Shown: piece by piece, positions 28,321-37,539 of the stretch | Layout: the number at the start of each line of letters is the position of its first letter | Numbering within the stretch: the stretch's first letter is position 1 | Assembly (NCBI RefSeq): GCF_036227125.1 | Contig: NZ_CP109435.1 | Coordinates: 496,001 to 560,000, forward strand | Direction: 5' to 3' | DNA: 64,000 nucleotides | Source: Streptomyces sp. NBC_01485 | GTDB taxonomy: Bacteria; Actinomycetota; Actinomycetes; Streptomycetales; Streptomycetaceae | Notes under the pieces: model-generated | What the model was told of the DNA's origin: nothing | Seen by the model: only the letters and a program-made list of their open reading frames with translations | The model's database searches: none | Program-made: the position numbers and the translations under genes

Positions 28321-30342
28321 TCAGCCGTCGAGTCGCACGACCCGTACGGCTCCCGCCGGGACCGCGAGGCGGCCGGCGGCGTGTTCGCCCGTCAGCAGTT
28401 CGGTGCCGGGGGTCTCCAGCGGCACCTTGGCGTCGGTGGCGGTGTGGTTGATGGCGAAGAGGTAGCTGCCCGTCTCGCCGGTCCGGCGTACGACCTCGAC
28501 GTCGTGGGGCAGATCGGCGCGCGGGGCGATCGCCGCGTCCTCGGCGGCCCAGCCGAGCAGCGCGTCCAGGCCCTCGTGGCCGAGGCGGGTGGAGACGTAC
28601 CAGGCGGTGCCCTCGCCCAGGCGGTGCCGGGTGACGGCCGGGTGTCCCGCGCTGAGGCCGTCGGCGTACGTCCAGACGGTCTCGGCGCCCTGCGGCACCA
28701 CGAACTCCGTCCACACGTCGCCGCCGAGTTCGGAGCCGTCGGGGCCGGTGACCCGCACGCTCTCGCCCTTGAGCAGCGGGGAGAACTCCTCGACGGTGAG
28801 GCCGAGGACGTCCCGGAGGGCGCCCGGGTAGGCGCCCTCGTGGACGGCGTCGTGCTCGTCGACGATGCCGGAGAAGTACGACACGACGAGGGTGCCGCCG
28901 TTCTCGACGTACTCCTTGAGGTTGTTCCCGGCCGCCTCCGTCATCAGGTACAGGGCGGGCACCACGACCAGCGGGTACTTCGACAGGTCGGCCTCGGGGT
29001 GGGCGAAGTCCACGGTGAGGTGGCGGTCGTAGAGGACCTCGTAGAAGGCGTCGGCGCGCTCGCGCGGGTCGGCGTCCTCGCTGGGGCGCCAGGCGAGGTT
29101 CTGCGCCCACCAGGAGTTCCAGTCCCACAGCATCGCCACGTCGGCCTCGGTGCGGGTGCCGCGGATCGCGGCGAGGGAGTCGAGGGACGCGCCGAGGTCG
29201 ACGACCTCGCGCCACACGCGCGTGCCGGTGCCGCCGTGCGGGAGCATCGCCGAGTGGAACTTCTCGGCGCCGCGCCGGGACTGCCGCCACTGGAAGAACA
29301 TGGCGCCCTCGGAGCCGCGGGCCACGTGCGCGAGGGAGTTGCGGGCCATCTGGCCGGGGGCCTTGGCGGGGTTGCGGGGCTGCCAGTTCACACCCGACGT
29401 GGAGTGCTCCAGCAGGATCCAGGGCGCGCCGGCGCCGACGGAACGGGTGAGGTCGGCGGCCATCGCGAGGTTGACGTGGGTGCGGCGGCCGTCGGTCATC
29501 AGGTAGTGGTCGTTGGTGACGATGTCCACCTCGCGGCCCCAGGCCCAGTAGTCGACCGAGTCGCACTGGCTGAGGGCGGTCATGAAGTTGGTGGTGACCG
29601 GCAGGCCCGGCGCGAGGCGGTGCAGGATGTCCCGCTCCGTCACGAAGTTCTCGCGCATCGTCGCGTCGGCGAACCGCTTGTAGTCCAGCGCCTGGCCCGG
29701 GTTGCCGACGGTCGGGGTGGCGCGCGGCGGGTTGACGTCCTCGATGCTCGCGTAGCGCTGGCCCCAGAACGCGGTGCCCCAGGCCTCGTTGACCGCCTCC
29801 ACCGTGCCGTACGTCGTCTCCAGCCAGCGGCGGAAGTGGGCGGCGCAGGAGTCGCAGTAGCAGGCCGAGACGGGGACGCCGTACTCGTTGTGCACGTGCC
29901 ACATCGCCAGCGCCGGGTGGTCGCCGTAGCGCTCGGCGAGCCGTGTGGTGATGTTCGCCGCCGCCGCGCGGTAGTGGGCGTTGCTGTGGCAGATCGCGGC
30001 GCGGGAGCCGAACTCGTAGCGCACGCCCTCGGGGGTGACGGGCAGCGCGTCGGGGTGGTCCCGGTAGAACCAGACCGGCGGGCAGACGGTGGGCGTGCCC
30101 AGGTCGACGCGGATGCCGTGGTCGTGCAGCAGGCCGATGATCCGGTCCAGCCAGCCGAAGTCGTACACCCCGGGGGCGGGCTCCAGCAGGGCCCAGGAGA
30201 AGATCCCGACGCTCACCATGGTGACGCCGGCCTCCCGCATCAGCCGGACGTCCTCCTGCCAGACGGTTTCCGGCCACTGCTCGGGGTTGTAGTCCCCGCC
30301 GAAGGCGAGCCTGGTGAGGCCCGTGGGCGTGGTCTCCGGCAT
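28321..30342 (-). CDS. Beta-galactosidase, GH42
   Basis: Retaining beta-galactosidase of 673 residues. N-terminal barrel opens with GGDYNPEQWP. Acid/base Glu is in WHVHNEYG and nucleophile Glu in LLEHSTSGVNWQP. A Cys cluster (CYCDSCAAHF) fits the family zinc site. Trimerisation and C-terminal beta domains follow. No signal peptide, so it works on imported galacto-oligosaccharides. ATG 30342 follows GGGAGAG. Divergent from the sugar transporter operon. Confidence 0.94.
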   Translation of the reverse strand: MPETTPTGLTRLAFGGDYNPEQWPETVWQEDVRLMREAGVTMVSVGIFSWALLEPAPGVYDFGWLDRIIGLLHDHGIRVDLGTPTVCPPVWFYRDHPDALPVTPEGVRYEFGSRAAICHSNAHYRAAAANITTRLAERYGDHPALAMWHVHNEYGVPVSACYCDSCAAHFRRWLETTYGTVEAVNEAWGTAFWGQRYASIEDVNPPRATPTVGNPGQALDYKRFADATMRENFVTERDILHRLAPGLPVTTNFMTALSQCDSVDYWAWGREVDIVTNDHYLMTDGRRTHVNLAMAADLTRSVGAGAPWILLEHSTSGVNWQPRNPAKAPGQMARNSLAHVARGSEGAMFFQWRQSRRGAEKFHSAMLPHGGTGTRVWREVVDLGASLDSLAAIRGTRTEADVAMLWDWNSWWAQNLAWRPSEDADPRERADAFYEVLYDRHLTVDFAHPEADLSKYPLVVVPALYLMTEAAGNNLKEYVENGGTLVVSYFSGIVDEHDAVHEGAYPGALRDVLGLTVEEFSPLLKGESVRVTGPDGSELGGDVWTEFVVPQGAETVWTYADGLSAGHPAVTRHRLGEGTAWYVSTRLGHEGLDALLGWAAEDAAIAPRADLPHDVEVVRRTGETGSYLFAINHTATDAKVPLETPGTELLTGEHAAGRLAVPAGAVRVVRLDG

Positions 30343-30430
30343 GGATCTCTCCCGCTTTGATCGAACATTTGGGAACGTGCACACATCAGACTGGCGGTGC
30401 GAGGCCAACATAACCGCACAGCAACAACCA

Positions 30431-30473
30431 TTGACAAGTGTCCGGGATGTTTCTCTACTGTGAACGCTCACAG
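30431..30473 (+). promoter_or_regulatory. Promoter with LacI-type operator for the galacto-oligosaccharide importer
   Basis: TTGACA at 30431-30436, and about 17 nt later a TCTACT/TACTGT -10 region at 30454-30461. An almost perfect palindrome TGTGAACGCTCACA (30459-30472) overlaps the -10. This is the classical LacI/GalR-family half-site arrangement. The LacI-type gene at 33702 is the obvious ligand. Confidence 0.75.
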
Positions 30474-30503
30474 ACGTCAGAACCCAGGTCAGGGGAGAGA
30501 TCC

Positions 30504-31823
30504 ATGCCCAACACGAAGCGCCGCCGCCTCGTGACATCCGTTGTCGCCGTCGCCCTCGGCAGCACCGCCCTCGCAGGCTGCGGCTCGTCCGACGAGGACA
30601 GCGGTGCCGCGTCCGGTCCGGTCTCGCTCACGTACTGGACGTGGACGCCCGGCATGGACAAGGTCGTGGACCTGTGGAACAAGGGCCAGGGCAAGAAGGA
30701 CCAGATCTCCGTCACGGTGAAGAAGCAGGCGTCCGGCGACACGCTGGTCACCAAGATCCTGACCGCGCACAAGGCGGGCAAGGCGCCGGACCTGGTCCAG
30801 GCCGAGTACCAGGCGCTGCCGACGCTGGTCAGCAATGACGCGCTGGCGGACATAGCGAAGAACGTCGGGGACGCCAAGGGCAAGTTCGCCGACGGCGTCT
30901 GGCAGCAGACGACGCTGGGCACGGACGCCGTGTACGCGGTGCCGCAGGACATCGGCCCGATGATGTTCTACTACCGCGCGGACCTCTTCAAGCAGTACGG
31001 CCTGACGGTCCCGGCGACCTGGGAGCAGTTCGCGGAGACCGCCCGCGCCCTGAAGGAGAAGGCCCCGGACACGGATCTCACCACGTTCTCCGCCAACGAC
31101 TCCGGTCTCTTCGCGGGCCTCGCCCAGCAGGCCGGCGCCCAGTGGTGGACCACCGCCGGCGACAAGTGGAAGGTCGGCATCGCCGACGCGGCCACCAAGA
31201 AGGTCGCCGACTTCTGGGGCGGCCTCGTCAAGGAGGGCGCCGTCGACAACCAGCCGATGTACACCCCGGCGTGGAACAAGGCGCTCAACACCGGCAAGCA
31301 GATCGCCTGGGTCTCCGCCGTGTGGGCCCCGGGCACCCTGACCACCGCCGCGCCCGACACGAAGGGCAAGTGGGCCATGGCCCCGCTCCCCCAGTGGTCG
31401 AACGCCAAGAACGTGACGGGCAGTTGGGGCGGTTCCTCCACGGCCGTGACGACGGACTCGAAGCACAAGGAGGCCGCCGCCAGGTTCGCCGCCTGGCTGA
31501 ACACCGACGGCGACGCCCTGAACGCGCTGGCCAAGGAGAGCGGCATCTACCCGGCCTCCAGCTCCGCCCAGCTCAGCGGCGCCTTCACCACCCCGCCGGA
31601 GTACTTCTCGAACCAGGCGGACTTCTACACCACCGCCGCGAAGATCGCGAAGACCACGGCGCCGTCGGCCTGGGGCCCGAACGTGAACGTCGCCTACACG
31701 ACCTTCAAGGACGCGTTCGGCGCCGCCGCCAAGGACAAGTCGGACTTCTCCGCCGCCCTGGACAAGATGCAGTCGGCCACCGTCGCCGACATGAAGAAGC
31801 AGGGCTTCGAGGTCTCCGAGTGA
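30504..31823 (+). CDS. ABC sugar-binding lipoprotein
   Basis: Extracellular solute-binding protein (family 1) of 439 residues. Signal peptide with lipobox LAGC, so it is lipid-anchored outside the membrane. Mature part begins GSSDEDS, then SLTYWTWTPGMDKVVDLWNK typical of oligosaccharide binders. ATG 30504 follows AGGGGAGAG. Likely ligand: galacto-oligosaccharides released by the GH53 enzyme (inference from neighbours). Confidence 0.92.
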   Translation: MPNTKRRRLVTSVVAVALGSTALAGCGSSDEDSGAASGPVSLTYWTWTPGMDKVVDLWNKGQGKKDQISVTVKKQASGDTLVTKILTAHKAGKAPDLVQAEYQALPTLVSNDALADIAKNVGDAKGKFADGVWQQTTLGTDAVYAVPQDIGPMMFYYRADLFKQYGLTVPATWEQFAETARALKEKAPDTDLTTFSANDSGLFAGLAQQAGAQWWTTAGDKWKVGIADAATKKVADFWGGLVKEGAVDNQPMYTPAWNKALNTGKQIAWVSAVWAPGTLTTAAPDTKGKWAMAPLPQWSNAKNVTGSWGGSSTAVTTDSKHKEAAARFAAWLNTDGDALNALAKESGIYPASSSAQLSGAFTTPPEYFSNQADFYTTAAKIAKTTAPSAWGPNVNVAYTTFKDAFGAAAKDKSDFSAALDKMQSATVADMKKQGFEVSE

Positions 31824-32797
31824 CCACCGCACACCGCCGGACGTCGTACGGGGTCAAAGGGGCCCCGTACGCCCACCCGTCTCCCACCACCACCCTCAAA
31901 CGAGCGCGAAGCGCCCCCTATTTCTTCCTCCTCCCCGCGACGATCCTGTTCGCCCTGTTCTTCGCGCTGCCCATCGGGTACGCGGTGTGGCTCAGCTTCC
32001 ACAAGGTGCGCGTCTCCGGCCTCGGGCTGGGGTCGGGCGCCCGGAAGGAGGTCTGGGCCGGCATCGGGAACTACACCGACGCCCTCACCGACAGCGAGCT
32101 GCTCGACGGCGCGCTGCGCGTCCTCGGGTACGGCTGCATCGTCGTCCCGCTGATGCTGGGCCTGGCGCTGCTGTTCGCGCTGATGCTGGACTCCGACAAG
32201 GTGCGGCTCGCCCCGTTCACCCGGCTCGCGATCTTCCTGCCGTACGCCATCCCCGGCGTGGTCGCGGCGCTGCTGTGGGGCTTCCTGTACCTGCCGGACG
32301 TCAGCCCCTTCTACTACGTGCTCGCGAAGCTGGGCATGCCGCAGCCGGACCTGCTGGACGGCGGTCCGCTGTACCTCGCCCTGTCGAACATCGCGGTCTG
32401 GGGCGGCACCGGCTTCAACATGATCGTCATCTACACCGCGCTGCAGGCCATCCCGGCCGAGGTGTACGAGGCGGCGAAGCTGGACGGCGCCACCCCGCTG
32501 CAGATCGCGCTGCGGATCAAGATCCCGATGGTGGCGCCCTCCCTGGTGCTGACCTTCTTCTTCTCGATCATCGCGACGCTCCAGGTGTTCAACGAGCCGA
32601 CCACCCTGAAGCCGCTCACCAACTCCGTGTCCACGACCTGGAGTCCGCTGATGAAGGTGTACCGGGACGCGTTCGGCACCGGTGACATCTACCAGGCGGC
32701 CGCCGAGGCCGTGATCATCGCGATCGCCACGCTGGTGCTGTCCTTCGGGTTCCTGCGCGCGGCGAACCGCCGTAACAAGCAGGAGGCAGCCCGATGA
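31820..32797 (+). CDS. ABC sugar transporter permease (MalF type)
   Basis: Six-helix permease of 325 residues. The EAA loop reads EVYEAAKLDGATPLQIALRIKIP. GTG 31820 overlaps the binding-protein stop (GTGA). Pairs with the next gene to form the membrane channel. Confidence 0.92.
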   Translation: MTTAHRRTSYGVKGAPYAHPSPTTTLKRARSAPYFFLLPATILFALFFALPIGYAVWLSFHKVRVSGLGLGSGARKEVWAGIGNYTDALTDSELLDGALRVLGYGCIVVPLMLGLALLFALMLDSDKVRLAPFTRLAIFLPYAIPGVVAALLWGFLYLPDVSPFYYVLAKLGMPQPDLLDGGPLYLALSNIAVWGGTGFNMIVIYTALQAIPAEVYEAAKLDGATPLQIALRIKIPMVAPSLVLTFFFSIIATLQVFNEPTTLKPLTNSVSTTWSPLMKVYRDAFGTGDIYQAAAEAVIIAIATLVLSFGFLRAANRRNKQEAAR

Positions 32798-33705
32798 GTT
32801 CTCTCGCTGTCCACAAGGCCCCCTCGGCCGCCGGCGCCACGGGCACGGGCACCGCCCAGAGCCGCCCGCCGCTGCGCCGCCGGATCGCGCTGGTGCCGAC
32901 GATCACGCTGCTGCTGGGCGCCCTCTACTGCCTGCTGCCGGTGGCGTGGGTGGTGATCGCGTCCACCAAGTCCGGCAGTGAGCTGTTCTCCACCTTCACG
33001 TTCCTGCCGGGCACCGGCTTCGCCGACAACCTCACGGATCTCAACGCCTACCGCGACGGCATCTACTGGCAGTGGATGGGCAACTCCGCCCTGTACGCGA
33101 TTCTCGGCGCGCTGCTGTCGACGTGCGTGTCGGCGTTCAGCGGCTACGCGCTGGCGACGTACCGCTTCCGGGGCCGCGAGACGATGTTCAACGTGCTGCT
33201 CGCGGGCGTGCTGATGCCGCCGGTCATCCTCGCCATCCCGCAGTACCTGCTGATGGCGCAGGCGGATCTCACGGACTCCTACTGGTCGGTGCTGCTGCCG
33301 CAGATCCTCTCCCCGTACGGCGTCTACCTCGCACGCATCTACGCGGCCGCGGCCGTGCCGAGCGACGTGGTGGAGGCCGGCCGGATGGACGGCGCGAGCG
33401 AGTGGCGGATCTTCACGCGGATCGCGCTGCCGATGATGGTGCCCGGCATGGTGACGGTGTTCCTGTTCCAGTTCGTGGCGATCTGGAACAACTTCCTGCT
33501 GCCGTACATCATGCTCAGCGACGACGAGAGGTTCCCGATCACGCTCGGCCTGTTCACGCTCCTCGAACAGGGCGCCAACACCCCGGCGCTCTACACGTTG
33601 GTGATCACCGGCGCGTTCCTGGCGGTCGTCCCGCTGGTGGCGCTGTTCCTGGTCATTCAGCGGTTCTGGAGCCTGGATCTGCTGTCCGGAGCCGTAAAAT
33701 CATGA
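32794..33705 (+). CDS. ABC sugar transporter permease (MalG type)
   Basis: Six-helix permease of 303 residues with EAA loop DVVEAGRMDGASEWRIFTRIALP. ATG 32794 overlaps the previous stop (ATGA). No ATPase gene follows; streptomycete sugar importers commonly share the distant MsiK ATPase. Confidence 0.93.
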   Translation: MSSLAVHKAPSAAGATGTGTAQSRPPLRRRIALVPTITLLLGALYCLLPVAWVVIASTKSGSELFSTFTFLPGTGFADNLTDLNAYRDGIYWQWMGNSALYAILGALLSTCVSAFSGYALATYRFRGRETMFNVLLAGVLMPPVILAIPQYLLMAQADLTDSYWSVLLPQILSPYGVYLARIYAAAAVPSDVVEAGRMDGASEWRIFTRIALPMMVPGMVTVFLFQFVAIWNNFLLPYIMLSDDERFPITLGLFTLLEQGANTPALYTLVITGAFLAVVPLVALFLVIQRFWSLDLLSGAVKS

Positions 33706-34736
33706 CTATGAACAACGGTGCGGGGGGCAGGCGCAAACCGCCGACGATCCATGACGTGGCACGGGAGGCGGGGGTCTCACGAGGGACCGTCTCGCGGGTG
33801 CTCAACGGCGGCCACTACGTGAGCCCTTCGGCGGCGGAGGCGGTCAACTCCGCGATCCGCAGGACGGGTTACGTCGTCAACCGGCACGCCCGCTCGCTGA
33901 TCACCGGCCGTTCCGACTCGGTGGGCTTCCTGCTCACCGAGCCCCAGGAGCGGTTCTTCGAGGACCCCAACTTCAATGTGCTGCTGCGCGGTTGTACGCA
34001 GGCGCTGGCCGCGCACGACACCCCTCTCCTGCTGATGCTGGCCGGCACCGAGGACGAACGGCGGCGCATCACGCGGTACATCACCGCCGGGCACGTCGAC
34101 GGGGTGCTGCTGGTCTCCAGCCACTCCGGGGACCCGATCGCCACCGAGCTGCGCGACGCGGGCGTGCCGCTGGTCGCGTGCGGCAAGCCGATCGGGATCG
34201 GTTCCAAGGTGAGCTACGTGGCCGCCGACGACCGTGACGGCGCCCGGGACATGGTGCGGCATCTGCTGGCGCAGGGCCGTCGGCGGGTCGGCGTGGTCAC
34301 CGGTCCGCTGGACACCCCCGGCGGTGTGGAGCGGCTCGCGGGGTACCGGGAGGTGCTCGCCGAGGCGGAGGTCGCGTACGACGAGCGGCTCGTCGTCTCC
34401 GGCGACTACAGCCGGGCGAGCGGTGAGGCGGGCGCCGAGCGGCTGCTGGCGCAGGCGCCGGACCTGGACGCGGTGTTCGTCGCGTCCGACCTGATGGCGC
34501 AGGGCGTGCTGACGGCGCTGCACCGGGCGGGCCGGCGGGTGCCGCAGGACGTCTCGGTCGGCGGCTTCGACGACTCCCCCGCGGCGACCGCGGCCAGCCC
34601 CACCCTCACCACGATCCGCCAGCCCTGGGACCGGATCAGCAACGAGATGGTCCGGGTGCTGCTCGCCCAGATAGGGGGCGAGGACCCGGCGGCGGTGATC
34701 CTGCCGACGGAGCTGGTGAAACGCGAGTCCACGTGA
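33702..34736 (+). CDS. LacI-family transcriptional regulator
   Basis: Sugar-responsive repressor of 344 residues. Helix-turn-helix: TIHDVAREAGVSRGTVSRVLNG. Periplasmic-binding-protein-like effector domain follows, with FDDSPAA and TTIRQPW near the end. ATG 33702 overlaps the permease stop (ATGA), so it is made with the importer. Expected to bind the operator at 30459-30472. Confidence 0.94.
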   Translation: MTMNNGAGGRRKPPTIHDVAREAGVSRGTVSRVLNGGHYVSPSAAEAVNSAIRRTGYVVNRHARSLITGRSDSVGFLLTEPQERFFEDPNFNVLLRGCTQALAAHDTPLLLMLAGTEDERRRITRYITAGHVDGVLLVSSHSGDPIATELRDAGVPLVACGKPIGIGSKVSYVAADDRDGARDMVRHLLAQGRRRVGVVTGPLDTPGGVERLAGYREVLAEAEVAYDERLVVSGDYSRASGEAGAERLLAQAPDLDAVFVASDLMAQGVLTALHRAGRRVPQDVSVGGFDDSPAATAASPTLTTIRQPWDRISNEMVRVLLAQIGGEDPAAVILPTELVKREST

Positions 34737-34740
34737 ACCA

Positions 34741-34772
34741 GACGGGGGCCGGTCGCATCGACCGGCCCCGTC
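34741..34772 (+). terminator. Terminator after the LacI gene
   Basis: Long GC stem, GACGGGG/CCCCGTC plus CCGGTCG/CGACCGG with one bulged G and a CAT loop, 4 bp after the stop codon. Confidence 0.8.
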
Positions 34773-34788
34773 CCGTTCCCCGCGCCCC

Positions 34789-34812
34789 TTCCCGTTCCCG
34801 TTCCCGTTCCCG
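34789..34812. repeat. (TTCCCG)4 tandem hexamer
   Basis: Four exact copies of TTCCCG in the intergenic gap. Slippage-prone; no function evident. Confidence 0.7.
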
Positions 34813-34911
34813 TTCGGTCAGGATCGGAGAAGCGGTCCGGCCCTCCCCCGGCTTAGCGTGAAACCACCGACGCGATCCCGTCGGACCACGCACCAGCGAG
34901 GAGCGACCATC

Positions 34912-35262
34912 ATGACCACCACCGGGCTGCAGACGATCATCTACCCCGTCAAGGACGTCGACCGGGCGAAGGCCCTGTTCAGCGCGCTGCTGGAGGTCGA
35001 GCCGTACGCCGACGAGCCCTATTACGTCGGCTACAAGGCCGCCGGCCAGGACGTCGGCCTGGACCCGAACGGGCACGCCCAGGGCATGACCGGGCCGGTG
35101 CCGTTCTGGCACGTCACCGACCTCCGGGAACGCCTCGCGGCACTGGTGGCGGCGGGCGCCGAGGTGCTCCAGGACGTGCGGGACGTCGGCAACGGCCGGC
35201 TGATCGCCTCCGTGAAGGACCCGGACGGCAACCTCGTGGGGCTGCTCCAGGACCCGTCCTGA
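34912..35262 (+). CDS. VOC-family (glyoxalase/dioxygenase fold) protein
   Basis: Protein of 116 residues, one VOC unit: TIIYPVKDVDRAKALFSALL at the start and VKDPDGNLVGLLQ at the end. Too short for an enzyme with two modules, so it would work as a dimer. Start ATG 34912 follows GAGGAG. Upstream of a MarR gene; the pair may be a small stress or resistance unit. Confidence 0.85.
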   Translation: MTTTGLQTIIYPVKDVDRAKALFSALLEVEPYADEPYYVGYKAAGQDVGLDPNGHAQGMTGPVPFWHVTDLRERLAALVAAGAEVLQDVRDVGNGRLIASVKDPDGNLVGLLQDPS

Positions 35263-35270
35263 CAAACTGC

Positions 35271-35293
35271 TTGCACCCGCACTAGTTGCACCC
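35271..35293. repeat. Direct repeat TTGCACCC before MarR gene
   Basis: Two copies of TTGCACCC, 15 bp apart (35271-35278 and 35286-35293), about 35 bp upstream of the MarR start. Possible regulator contacts or promoter element. Confidence 0.35.
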
Positions 35294-35328
35294 TCAATGA
35301 ATGCCTGGATCGGTGTTACCGTGCGGGT

Positions 35329-35757
35329 ATGGCAGCGAAGACGGCCGGGGCGGGCCTCGAGGAACGGTGGCGGGACATTCTGTCCGTGCACGCCCGCACG
35401 ATGTGCGAGATCGATCGCGCGCTGCATCCGCACGGCCTCGGTGCGAGCGACTTCGAGGTGCTCGACATCCTCGCCTCCGAGGCGCCCCGCGAGGGCGACC
35501 ACTGCCGGGTGCAGAACCTCGTCGGCCGGGTCCACCTCAGCCAGAGCGCGCTGTCCCGCCTCATCGGCCGCCTGGAGAAGGAAGGCCTGGTGGAGCGTTC
35601 CGTGTGCGTGGAGGACCGGCGCGGCGTCTGGGTCGCCCTCACCCGCAAGGGCCGCCACCTGCACACGGAGGTGCTCCCGCTCCAGCGGGCGGTCCTGGAC
35701 CGGATGCTGGGCACCACCCAGGAAGCCGCGCACGAGGCCGCGCAGGAACAGGGCTAG
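35329..35757 (+). CDS. MarR-family transcriptional regulator
   Basis: Winged-helix regulator of 142 residues. Recognition region VGRVHLSQSALSRLIGRLEKEGLVER and wing CVEDRRGVWVALT. N-terminal helices begin RWRDILSVHARTMCEIDRAL. Effector and targets unknown; the VOC gene just upstream is the natural candidate. Confidence 0.9.
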   Translation: MAAKTAGAGLEERWRDILSVHARTMCEIDRALHPHGLGASDFEVLDILASEAPREGDHCRVQNLVGRVHLSQSALSRLIGRLEKEGLVERSVCVEDRRGVWVALTRKGRHLHTEVLPLQRAVLDRMLGTTQEAAHEAAQEQG

Positions 35758-35861
35758 AGCAAGGCCGGACCGGGGCTGGGGCACCGCCCGGGCCTGTCCC
35801 GCCGCCCTGCCCTCGTCCAACCCTTTCTCCGGGCAAGAGCCTCTGACGCGGCGGGCGGGCC

Positions 35862-36260
35862 TCAGCGGGCGAGCAGCGTGCGTACGCCCTCCGAGGTGAG
35901 GGTCAGCGGATGGTCGCCGGCCGCGTCGATGGCGAGGGACAGCTCACCGGTCGGCCACTGCGCGGCGAGCGCGCCGAGGGGCACCAGACGGTAGCGGGCG
36001 ACGTTCGGCAGCAGGTCCGCCATCTCCGGTTCGGAGGTGAACACCGGCACCACGGGCGCGCCGCCGGTCTGCTCCAGTACGGGCAGGGCGACCGTGGTCG
36101 GGTCGGTGACGTCCTCGTCGGTGGCGTCGTCGGGCACGGGCACGAGGACGTCGCAGTGCGCGAGCGTGTCCAGCGCCGCGGTGTCCTCGGTGTCCCGGGC
36201 CAGCGCGTCCAGCGCCAGCGCGGCGGGGTTGTCGGGGCGGTTGTACGCGGGTGTCTCCAT
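35862..36260 (-). CDS. SseB-family protein
   Basis: Protein of 132 residues with the SseB N-terminal domain: ALARDTEDTAALDTLAHCDVLVPVP, then GAPVVPVFTSEPEMADLLP. Function in actinomycetes is unknown. ATG 36260 follows AGGGAGAG. Confidence 0.8.
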   Translation of the reverse strand: METPAYNRPDNPAALALDALARDTEDTAALDTLAHCDVLVPVPDDATDEDVTDPTTVALPVLEQTGGAPVVPVFTSEPEMADLLPNVARYRLVPLGALAAQWPTGELSLAIDAAGDHPLTLTSEGVRTLLAR

Positions 36261-36569
36261 GGCAGCTCTCCCTGGTAGCGGTAGCGGCGGTCCGGCCTCG
36301 CGTACCCGACCGGCGGGGGATCAATCCCCCCGGTGGGGGCCGGGGTCGCGTCGGACGGGTCCGCGTCGGTTCCGCGACGGTCGTCGGCCGTCATCACGCG
36401 GACGGGCGGCCGGTGCGGGTCCATGACACGCAGGGTCGGCGGGGGACCGCCCAGGGGTGCGCGGGGTCGCCGAAGCCATGCGGCGTGGCGGTGACGCCGA
36501 GCCGCCGAGGGGTGGCCGGGGGGACGCCTGGAGCGGCGTGCCCGGCCGGCTCGGGCGGCCCTGGGCGGG
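36261..36569. other. 309-bp non-coding gap
   Basis: No supported gene. A perfect 7-bp hairpin (GGGGGAT-CA-ATCCCCC, 36315-36330) could end transcription coming from the IclR gene; otherwise only GC-rich low-complexity sequence. Confidence 0.5.
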
Positions 36570-37358
36570 TCAGGCGCCGAGCTCCGCGACGCGTAGCCCC
36601 TCGCTGCGCAGGCACCGCTGGATCATCGCGGCGGCGGCACGCACGGGGGCCGCCACGCGTGCCGGCTGGACGAGGTCGACGGGGCCCACGACGCCGACGG
36701 AGGCCACCACCGCACCGCGGTTGTCGCGCACCGGGACCGCGAAAGCGCCCCGGCCCTCGGTCAGCGTGTTGTGGACGACGGCGTAGCCCTCCCGGCGGAC
36801 CCTGGCGAGGCACTGCTTGAGCCGAGTGCTGTGAGTGACCGTGGCGGGGGTGTAGGCGCGCAGCGGAACGGAGCACACCTCCTCCTGGACCGCGCTGCCC
36901 GCGTGGGCGAGCAGCACCTGTCCCACCGCGGTGGCGTGCAGCGGCACCCGGCGGCCGGGATCGTACGCGGCGGTCGCGTCCGGCTCGTTGGAGACGAAGG
37001 TCAGGCAGACGCTCTCCTTGCCGTCCCGGATGGCGATCGTGGCCGCGGCGGAGGTCTGCGCGTGCAGCGTGACCAGGTGCGGCTGCGCCGTCTCCACGAT
37101 CGAGGAGGAGCGCGGCGCCAGTACGGCCGTCTCCCACAGGCGCAGGCCGATGGTGTACCCGCCGTCGGCGCAGCGCTCGAGGGCGCCCCAGCCGTGGAGC
37201 TTGTTGACGATGCGGTGAACGGTGGCGACGGGCAGCCCCGAACGCCGGCTGAGGTCGCTCAGCGACAGGGTCCGGTTGTCCCGGTCGAAGGCCCCGAGGA
37301 TGCTGAGCGTCCGGTCCACGACTGAGCGTTCCGGAGCGGCGGAGTGGGGAGTGGTCAT
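36570..37358 (-). CDS. IclR-family transcriptional regulator
   Basis: 262 residues. N-terminal helix-turn-helix SLSDLSRRSGLPVATVHRIVNKLHGWG, then a GAF-like effector domain (VPLHATAVGQVLLA, GRGAFAVPVRDNRG). Divergent from the AraC gene; the shared gap holds two 21-bp direct repeats that either protein might bind. Position suggests, but does not prove, involvement in the lipid cluster. Confidence 0.92.
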   Translation of the reverse strand: MTTPHSAAPERSVVDRTLSILGAFDRDNRTLSLSDLSRRSGLPVATVHRIVNKLHGWGALERCADGGYTIGLRLWETAVLAPRSSSIVETAQPHLVTLHAQTSAAATIAIRDGKESVCLTFVSNEPDATAAYDPGRRVPLHATAVGQVLLAHAGSAVQEEVCSVPLRAYTPATVTHSTRLKQCLARVRREGYAVVHNTLTEGRGAFAVPVRDNRGAVVASVGVVGPVDLVQPARVAAPVRAAAAMIQRCLRSEGLRVAELGA

Positions 37359-37397
37359 CCCGTTCAGAGTCCCTTCACCTTCGGGTCATGGGCGCGC

Positions 37398-37458
37398 GCT
37401 GACACATGCGTGCACATGGCTGACACGTGCGCGTACAAGTCCGTGCACGTGTATGCAC
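37398..37458. promoter_or_regulatory. Repeated sites between iclR-type and araC-type genes
   Basis: Two adjacent 21-bp direct repeats (37398-37418 and 37419-37439), sharing GCTGACAC at their starts and about 17 of 21 bases. An inverted repeat GTGCA-N6-TGCAC follows at 37443-37458. Twenty-one base pairs is two helical turns, fitting regulator binding on one face. Confidence 0.5.
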
Positions 37459-37539
37459 TAGGAGTGATATGGCATCGGGCGACCACCTCTATGATTGAAC
37501 CCTCAAGTGGCCGTTTGAAAGGTCGATTCCGGAACGCTC

